Shown piece after piece: positions 14,070 to 18,801 of a DNA stretch of 18,801 bases (positions within the stretch are counted from its first letter, which is position 1; every line of letters starts with the position of its first letter). This DNA is from Pseudomonadota bacterium (GTDB lineage: Bacteria; Pseudomonadota; Gammaproteobacteria; Xanthomonadales; Xanthomonadaceae). The DNA is taken from NCBI GenBank assembly GCA_023388355.1, contig JAEWGI010000018.1, positions 1 to 18,801 on the forward strand, read 5' to 3'. Position numbers and translations under genes: made by a program. The notes beneath the pieces are model-generated. The model made no database searches. It saw only the letters and a program-made list of their open reading frames with translations, and had not been told where the DNA came from.

Positions 14070-15668
14070 ATGGCCGTGAACAAAGGCATCCGCCAGCTCG
14101 TCGACGAGGCCAACGCCCGCATCACCATGATCCCGGCCGAACAGGCCACGACGCTACTGGGCGATCCCGGCGTGCAGTTCGTCGACATCCGCGACGTGCG
14201 CGAGCTCGAACGCGAGGGCCTGGTGCCCGGCGCGTTCCACGCACCGCGCGGCATGCTCGAGTTCTGGGCCGATCCGGACAGCCCCTACTTCAAGCCGGTG
14301 TTCGGCGAGGACCGGTGCTTCGTCCTGTACTGCCAGTCCGGCTGGCGTTCTGCGCTCGCGACCGCGGCGCTGCAGGACATGGGCCTGTCGCGCGTGGCCC
14401 ACGTGGCCGGCGGCTTCAACGCCTGGAAGGCCGCCGGCGGCGAGATCGCGCAGCGGCGGGCGCGGGCCCCGGCGGCTGCCGCGGGCGGCCAGATCCGCAT
14501 TCCCGCCACCTACATGCGCGGAGGCACCTCCAAGGGCGTGTTCTTCCGCCTCGACGACCTGCCCGAGGGCGCGCGCGTGCCCGGTCGCGTGCGCGACCGG
14601 CTGTTCCAGCGCGTGATCGGATCACCGGATCCCTACGCCAAGCACACCGACGGCATGGGCGGGGCGACGTCGAGCACCAGCAAGTGCGTGATCGTCTCGC
14701 CGTCGACGCGGCCGGACCACGATGTCGACTATCTCTACGGCCAGGTGTCGATCGACACCGACTTCGTGGACTGGTCGGGCAACTGCGGCAACCTGTCGGC
14801 GGCGGTGGGTCCGTTCGCCATCGCGAACGGCATGCTCGATCCGGCGCGCAAGCCCCGCGACGGGACCTGCACGGTGCGCATCTGGCAGGCCAACATCGGC
14901 AAGACCATCGTCGCGCGCGTGCCGGTGGTCGAGGACGAGGTGCAGGAGACGGGCGATTTCGAGCTCGATGGCGTGACCTTCCCGGCGGCCGAGATCGTGC
15001 TGGAATTCCTCGATCCTTCCGACGATGGCGAGGCCGGCGGGGCGATGTTTCCAACCGGCAACCTGGTCGACACGCTCGACGTGCCGGGCATCGGGCCGCT
15101 GCAGGCGACGATGATCAGCGCGGGCATCCCCACCGTGTTCGTCAATGCCGCCGACATCGGCTGTGACGGCACCGAGCTGCAGCCGGCGATCAACGACGAC
15201 CGCGCCGCGCTGGCCAAGCTCGAAGCGATCCGCGTTGCCGCTGCGCTGCGCATGGGCCTGATCGCAACGCCGGAAGAAGCACTCACCCGCCAGCACACGC
15301 CCAAGGTCGCCTTCGTCGCGCCGCCGAAGGACTACGTCGCGTCCAGCGGCAAGGCGATCGCGGCCGGCGGGATCGACCTCAACGTGCGCGCGCTGTCGAT
15401 GGGCCGGCTGCACCACGCGATGATGGGCACGGCCTCGGTGGCGATCGCGACCGCCGCGGCGGTGCCGGGCACCCTGGTCAATCTTGCCGCCGGCGGCGGT
15501 GCCCGCGATGCGGTGCGTTTCGGGCATCCCTCCGGCACGCTGCAGGTCGGTGCAAGCGCGCAGCAGGTCGATGGCCAGTGGACCGTGTCCCGCGCGGTGA
15601 TGAGCCGCAGCGCGCGGGTGCTGATGGAAGGATGGGTGCGGGTGCCGGCCGATACCCTGGAGGCCTGA
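14070..15668 (+). CDS. prpF: Rhodanese domain fused to 2-methylaconitate isomerase PrpF
   Basis: This 532-residue frame joins two proteins. Residues 1-127 are a single rhodanese domain: VQFVDIRDVRELEREGLVPG (35-54), active-site loop CQSGWRSA with Cys88, and HVAGGFNAWKAAGG (111-124). After a short Arg/Ala-rich linker (about 128-141), PrpF begins at QIRIPATYMRGGTSKGVFFR (141-160). It continues with HTDGMGGATSSTSK (192-205) and GNCGNLSAAVGPFAIANG (237-254), the conserved Lys and Cys regions of the PrpF/diaminopimelate-epimerase-like fold, to a complete C-terminus (MEGWVRVP). PrpF isomerises the AcnD product 2-methylaconitate. No stop or start codon separates the parts and no frame shift is needed. 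GCAGGAAA upstream of the ATG is a moderate ribosome site. Standalone forms of both domains are the usual arrangement. A sulfur-transfer role for the AcnD cluster is conjecture. Confidence 0.92.
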   Translation: MAVNKGIRQLVDEANARITMIPAEQATTLLGDPGVQFVDIRDVRELEREGLVPGAFHAPRGMLEFWADPDSPYFKPVFGEDRCFVLYCQSGWRSALATAALQDMGLSRVAHVAGGFNAWKAAGGEIAQRRARAPAAAAGGQIRIPATYMRGGTSKGVFFRLDDLPEGARVPGRVRDRLFQRVIGSPDPYAKHTDGMGGATSSTSKCVIVSPSTRPDHDVDYLYGQVSIDTDFVDWSGNCGNLSAAVGPFAIANGMLDPARKPRDGTCTVRIWQANIGKTIVARVPVVEDEVQETGDFELDGVTFPAAEIVLEFLDPSDDGEAGGAMFPTGNLVDTLDVPGIGPLQATMISAGIPTVFVNAADIGCDGTELQPAINDDRAALAKLEAIRVAAALRMGLIATPEEALTRQHTPKVAFVAPPKDYVASSGKAIAAGGIDLNVRALSMGRLHHAMMGTASVAIATAAAVPGTLVNLAAGGGARDAVRFGHPSGTLQVGASAQQVDGQWTVSRAVMSRSARVLMEGWVRVPADTLEA

Positions 15669-15714
15669 GTTCGCGTTGTGGGGCTCGCGCCCCGCGCTGC
15701 GCGCGCGGGCGAAC
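15669..15714. repeat. Nested inverted repeats directly after prpF
   Basis: GTTCGC (15669-15674) and GCGAAC (15709-15714) are perfect outer arms. They enclose a tight hairpin, GGGGC-TCGC-GCCCC (15680-15693, extendable by a T-G wobble and a G-C pair). The structure starts at the first base after the prpF stop in the 148-bp gap before prpD. It lacks a T-tract. It could be a processing or attenuation structure lowering prpD expression relative to prpF. Confidence 0.5.
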
Positions 15715-15804
15715 ACCCTGCGTTAACCGACGGCCGCGAAGCATGGCGTGCATGCGAACGCGGGCGTCCGGGATTCAACGACGCGCGCCTGCGCCCGCCG
15801 CACC

Positions 15805-15809
15805 GGAGG
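15805..15809 (+). promoter_or_regulatory. Ribosome binding site of prpD
   Basis: GGAGG lies seven bases before the ATG at 15817. It is the best Shine-Dalgarno of the prp operon and fixes the prpD start against the longer open frame. Confidence 0.75.
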
Positions 15810-15816
15810 CCCGGAC

Positions 15817-17268
15817 ATGACCGACCCCATCGACAACGCCCGTCCCGACTGGGACCGGGAACTGGTCGACATCGTCGACTACGTGCGCGACGCGCGCATC
15901 GACAGCGAACTTGCCTGGCAGACCGCGCGCCACATCCTGGTCGACTCGCTCGGCTGCGCGCTGGAGGCGCTCGAATACCCCGCCTGCACCCGGCTGCTCG
16001 GGCCGATCGTGCCGGGCACCACGGTGCCGCACGGCGCCCGCGTGCCCGGCACGCGGCTGCAGCTCGACCCGGTGCAGGCGGCGTTCTGCATCGGCGCGAC
16101 GATCCGCTGGCTGGACTACAACGACACCTGGCTGGCCGCGGAGTGGGGACATCCGTCCGACAACCTCGGCGGCATCCTCGCCGTCGCCGACTGGCTCAGC
16201 CGCGACGCGGCGGCGGCGGGCAGGCCGCCGCTGACGATGCGGCGGGTGCTGGAGGCGATCGTCAAGGCGCACGAGATCCAGGGCGTGATCGCGCTGGAGA
16301 ACGCGTTCAACCGGGTCGGGCTGGACCACGTGGTGCTGGTGAAGGTGGCCTCGACCGCGGTGGTCTCGCGCCTGCTCGGCCTGGACCGCGGGCAGATGCT
16401 GGCGGCGCTGTCGCTGGCCTGGGTGGACGGGCAGAGCCTGCGCACCTACCGCCACGCGCCCAACACCGGCTCGCGCAAGAGCTGGGCGGCGGGCGACGCC
16501 ACCAGCCGCGCGGTGCGCCTGGCGCTGATCGCGCGCAGCGGCGAGATGGGCTGTCCCTCGGCGCTGACGGCCAGGACCTGGGGCTTCTACGACGTGTCCT
16601 TCGGCGGCAGGCCGTTCGTGTTCCAGCGCCCCTACGGCAGCTACGTGGCCGAGAACGTGCTGTTCAAGGTCAGCTTTCCGGCCGAGTTCCACGGCCAGAC
16701 CGCGGTCGAGGCGGCGATGCTGCTGCACGGCAAGCTGGCCGCGCTCGGCCGCGATGTGGACGAAATCGACCGGATCACCATCCGCACCCACGAGGCCTGC
16801 CTGCGCATCATCGACAAGCAGGGTCCGCTGGACAACCCGGCCGACCGCGACCACTGCATCCAGTACATGGTCGCGGTGATGCTGGTCTTCGGCCGCCTGA
16901 CCGCCGACGACTACGAGGACGCGGTCGCCACCGACCCGCGTATCGACGCGCTGCGCGCGAAGATCGCCTGCGTCGAGGATTCGCAGTTCACCCGCGACTA
17001 CCACGATCCGGACAAGCGCAGTATCGCCAATGCGCTCACGGTCGGGTTCGACGATGGCGTCGTGCTCGATGAAGTGCTGGTCGAGTATCCGCTCGGCCAC
17101 CGGCGCCGCCGCGCCGAGGGCATTCCGCTGCTGGAGGCCAAGTTCCGCGACAGCCTGGCCAGGCGCTTCGCGCCTGCGCGGCAGCAGGCGATCCTGGACG
17201 CCTCGTTCGACCACGCCGCGCTGCTGGCGATGCCGGTGCACGAGTACGTCGACCTGTACGTGCCCTAG
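15817..17268 (+). CDS. prpD: 2-methylcitrate dehydratase PrpD
   Basis: The 483-residue protein equals E. coli PrpD in length and belongs to the MmgE/PrpD family, which dehydrates 2-methylcitrate without an Fe-S cluster. Visible family blocks are DSLGCALEALEYPACTRLLG (residues 44-63), FCIGATIRWLDYNDTWLAAE (89-108) continuing into WGHPSDNLGGILAVADW, HEIQGVIALENAFNRVGLDH (153-172), RHAPNTGSRKSWAAGDATSR (212-231), and GPLDNPADRDHCIQYMVAV (about 338-356). The start is set by GGAGG at seven bases. It is the last gene of the operon and duplicates the AcnD/PrpF step. It converges on the M28 peptidase gene with a 29-bp gap in which no clear terminator hairpin is seen. Confidence 0.96.
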   Translation: MTDPIDNARPDWDRELVDIVDYVRDARIDSELAWQTARHILVDSLGCALEALEYPACTRLLGPIVPGTTVPHGARVPGTRLQLDPVQAAFCIGATIRWLDYNDTWLAAEWGHPSDNLGGILAVADWLSRDAAAAGRPPLTMRRVLEAIVKAHEIQGVIALENAFNRVGLDHVVLVKVASTAVVSRLLGLDRGQMLAALSLAWVDGQSLRTYRHAPNTGSRKSWAAGDATSRAVRLALIARSGEMGCPSALTARTWGFYDVSFGGRPFVFQRPYGSYVAENVLFKVSFPAEFHGQTAVEAAMLLHGKLAALGRDVDEIDRITIRTHEACLRIIDKQGPLDNPADRDHCIQYMVAVMLVFGRLTADDYEDAVATDPRIDALRAKIACVEDSQFTRDYHDPDKRSIANALTVGFDDGVVLDEVLVEYPLGHRRRRAEGIPLLEAKFRDSLARRFAPARQQAILDASFDHAALLAMPVHEYVDLYVP

Positions 17269-17297
17269 CGGTTGCGTCGCGGATCGCTCCGGCTTCG

Positions 17298-18801
17298 CTA
17301 ACGGTTGCCGGCGGCGCCGAACTTCTCGCCGAAGAAATCCCCCGGCTTCCACGCCGGCCGCTGCGCCGCATCCCCCACGATCCGGCCGATGCGCGCATTG
17401 AGCCGCGCCATGCGCGCCGCGTCGCCGTACTGGATCGGCAGATCGGGGTTGTCGCAGGGCTGGTGGTAGCAGTTGCGCAGGAACCAGGTCATCGCCAGCT
17501 TCGGGTCCTGCGCCGGATTGGCGCCGACCACCCCGCCCATCAGGTAGATCGCCGGAATGCCGGCGCGCACGAACGCGAACTGGTCGCTGCGCACGAACAC
17601 GACTTCTTCCGGGAACGGATCGGGCGACAGCGCCACGCCGATCTCGCCGGCGGCCTGCTCCAGCACCGCGTCGAGCGTGGAGTGCTCCACGCCCACCGGC
17701 ACCACGTCGGTGGTGGGCGCGGTGAGCATCGGCATGTCCATGTTGATGTTGGCCACCAGCGTCCCGTCCACGGACGGATTGCGCGCGAACCACTCCGCGC
17801 CCAGCAGCCCGTGCTCCTCGGCGGTGAGCGCCACGAACACCATCGATCGCTTCGGCGCCGGCCCCTCGGCCAGCTCGCGCGCGGCCTCGAGCATGATCGC
17901 CACGCCCAGCGCATTGTCGAGCGCGCCGCTGTAGACCGCATCGCCGTCCGGACCGCCGCCGGTGCCCAGGTGGTCCAGGTGCGCGGTGTAGACCACGTGC
18001 TCCGACGCCAGCGCCGGATCGCTGCCGGCGATGCGGCCGACCACGTTGGGCGAGGACACCGGCTCGATCCGGCTGCGCGCAGCCAGCACCAGGGTGCCCG
18101 GCAGGTCGAAGCCGCGCAGCCGGCCCTCGCGCGCGGCGTCGAACAGCTGCGCCGCGGTCTGGTCGCCGCCTTCGAACAGCAGGTCGGCTGCCGCCGCGCC
18201 CACTGTCGCGGTCGCCTGCAGCTGGGGGAAGGTGTCGATGCCGCGGCCATCGCCGTCGCGCAGGCGCATCGCCGGCTTGTCCATGTGCTCCACGGCGCGG
18301 GCCCACGGGTAGCGCGCCTCGTCGTCGGCGGTGTTGACGAACACCGCGCCCACCGCGCCGCGCTCGACCACGTTGCGCAGCTTCTCGCGCCGCGAGGAAT
18401 GGAAGGCGCGGCGGGTATCGTCGAAGGTGCCCGGCGCGCCGCCGAACATCACCGCGATCCTGCCGCGCAGGTCCAGCCCGGCGAAATCGTCGTGGCCCAG
18501 CTCCGGTGCGTGCACCGCCTGGCCGACGAACACCGCCGGCGCCTCCAGCGACGAGGCCTCGCGGTTGAAGTCCACGCCCGGCAGGAAGTGCGTGCGCAGT
18601 TCCAGCGCGGTCGTCCGGCCACCGCGCCGCACCTCCAGCCGCGCGCCCTCGGCCAGCGCGGTGGCCCGCAGCAGCGGCACGGCCTGGAACCAGCCGCCGT
18701 CGTCGCCCGCCGGCAGCAGGCCGATGGCCGCGAAGCGCTCGGCCACGAAGCGCGCCGCGCGCTCGTAGCCGGCGGTGCCCGCCTCGCGGCCGGCCATGGC
18801 G
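17298..18801 (-). CDS. M28-family zinc metallopeptidase, N-terminus beyond right edge
   Basis: The frame is open to the window edge and gives 500 or so residues. Numbering here counts from the Met at 18797, which is probably internal because MAGREAGTAGYERAARFVAE matches the region after the signal peptide of such enzymes. A PA-type insert covers about 85-195 (LRGRIAVMFGGAPGTF, ERGAVGAVFVN). The M28 catalytic domain follows with the expected two-zinc ligands: His273 in TAHLDHLG, Asp294 in SGALDNALG, catalytic Glu327-Glu328 in LTAEEHG, Asp354 in NINMDM and His445 in CYHQPCDN. It is likely a secreted or periplasmic aminopeptidase of the Zn-dependent exopeptidase class; substrate preference cannot be read. 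No functional link to the convergent prp operon is evident. Confidence 0.92.
   Translation of the reverse strand, partial: AMAGREAGTAGYERAARFVAERFAAIGLLPAGDDGGWFQAVPLLRATALAEGARLEVRRGGRTTALELRTHFLPGVDFNREASSLEAPAVFVGQAVHAPELGHDDFAGLDLRGRIAVMFGGAPGTFDDTRRAFHSSRREKLRNVVERGAVGAVFVNTADDEARYPWARAVEHMDKPAMRLRDGDGRGIDTFPQLQATATVGAAAADLLFEGGDQTAAQLFDAAREGRLRGFDLPGTLVLAARSRIEPVSSPNVVGRIAGSDPALASEHVVYTAHLDHLGTGGGPDGDAVYSGALDNALGVAIMLEAARELAEGPAPKRSMVFVALTAEEHGLLGAEWFARNPSVDGTLVANINMDMPMLTAPTTDVVPVGVEHSTLDAVLEQAAGEIGVALSPDPFPEEVVFVRSDQFAFVRAGIPAIYLMGGVVGANPAQDPKLAMTWFLRNCYHQPCDNPDLPIQYGDAARMARLNARIGRIVGDAAQRPAWKPGDFFGEKFGAAGNR

Noticed and set aside
17265..17308. Direct repeat CTAGCGGTTGC / CTAACGGTTGC spanning the stops of prpD and the peptidase gene, and a possible bidirectional terminator there
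   Set aside because: The 11-base repeat has one mismatch and no further extent. The best hairpin, CGGA-TCGC-TCCG, is only 4 bp with no T-tract, so neither a terminator nor an attachment site can be supported.

Overview
The window is about 70% GC. Its proteins, gene order and third-position G/C bias fit a gammaproteobacterium of the Lysobacteraceae/Xanthomonadaceae (Lysobacter, Luteimonas or Pseudoxanthomonas-like). This placement is an inference from protein style and intergenic repeat style, not from a marker gene. All genes look chromosomal and mostly housekeeping or metabolic. The only clear mobile DNA is the tail of an IS3-family element at the left edge.

Layout. (1) 1-416: the last 28 codons and right end of an IS3-type insertion sequence, abutting the 3' remnant of an unidentified gene that it appears to have broken. 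(2) 584-2152 (+): rmuC, a membrane-anchored coiled-coil protein with a nuclease-like domain. It converges on the next block with a 15-bp gap. (3) 2168-6851 (-): a complete phospholipid-transport operon in the order mlaF, mlaE, mlaD, mlaC, mlaB (STAS), mlaA. The last four genes are overlapping or tightly packed. mlaF and mlaE are separated by about 394 bp of degenerate GC-rich tandem repeats. (4) 6995-8260 (-): a DNA-binding-domain/citrate-synthase fusion, probably the regulator of the next block, read divergently from it. (5) 8341-17268 (+): a 2-methylcitrate cycle operon, prpB, prpC, acnD, an SRPBCC-family gene, a rhodanese-PrpF fusion gene, and prpD. (6) 17298-18801 (-): an M28-family metallopeptidase whose N-terminus runs off the right edge.

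How the genes work together. PrpC condenses propionyl-CoA with oxaloacetate to 2-methylcitrate. Either AcnD plus PrpF (Fe-S route) or PrpD (Fe-S-independent route) then leads to 2-methylisocitrate, which PrpB splits to pyruvate and succinate. No prpE (propionyl-CoA synthetase) is in the window, so propionyl-CoA may come from odd-chain fatty acid, branched amino acid or sterol breakdown, or prpE lies elsewhere. The mla genes form the retrograde lipid transport machine: inner-membrane ABC complex MlaFEDB, periplasmic carrier MlaC and outer-membrane lipoprotein MlaA.

Most interesting points. First, a single open frame fuses a catalytically intact rhodanese domain to PrpF, the partner of the Fe-S enzyme AcnD. 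Second, the likely operon regulator is itself a citrate synthase fold that keeps the three catalytic residues, fused to a helix-turn-helix. Third, a nested AT-rich palindrome in the divergent promoter overlaps that regulator's own first start codon and is a strong operator candidate. Together these suggest a 2-methylcitrate cycle controlled by an enzyme-derived sensor.
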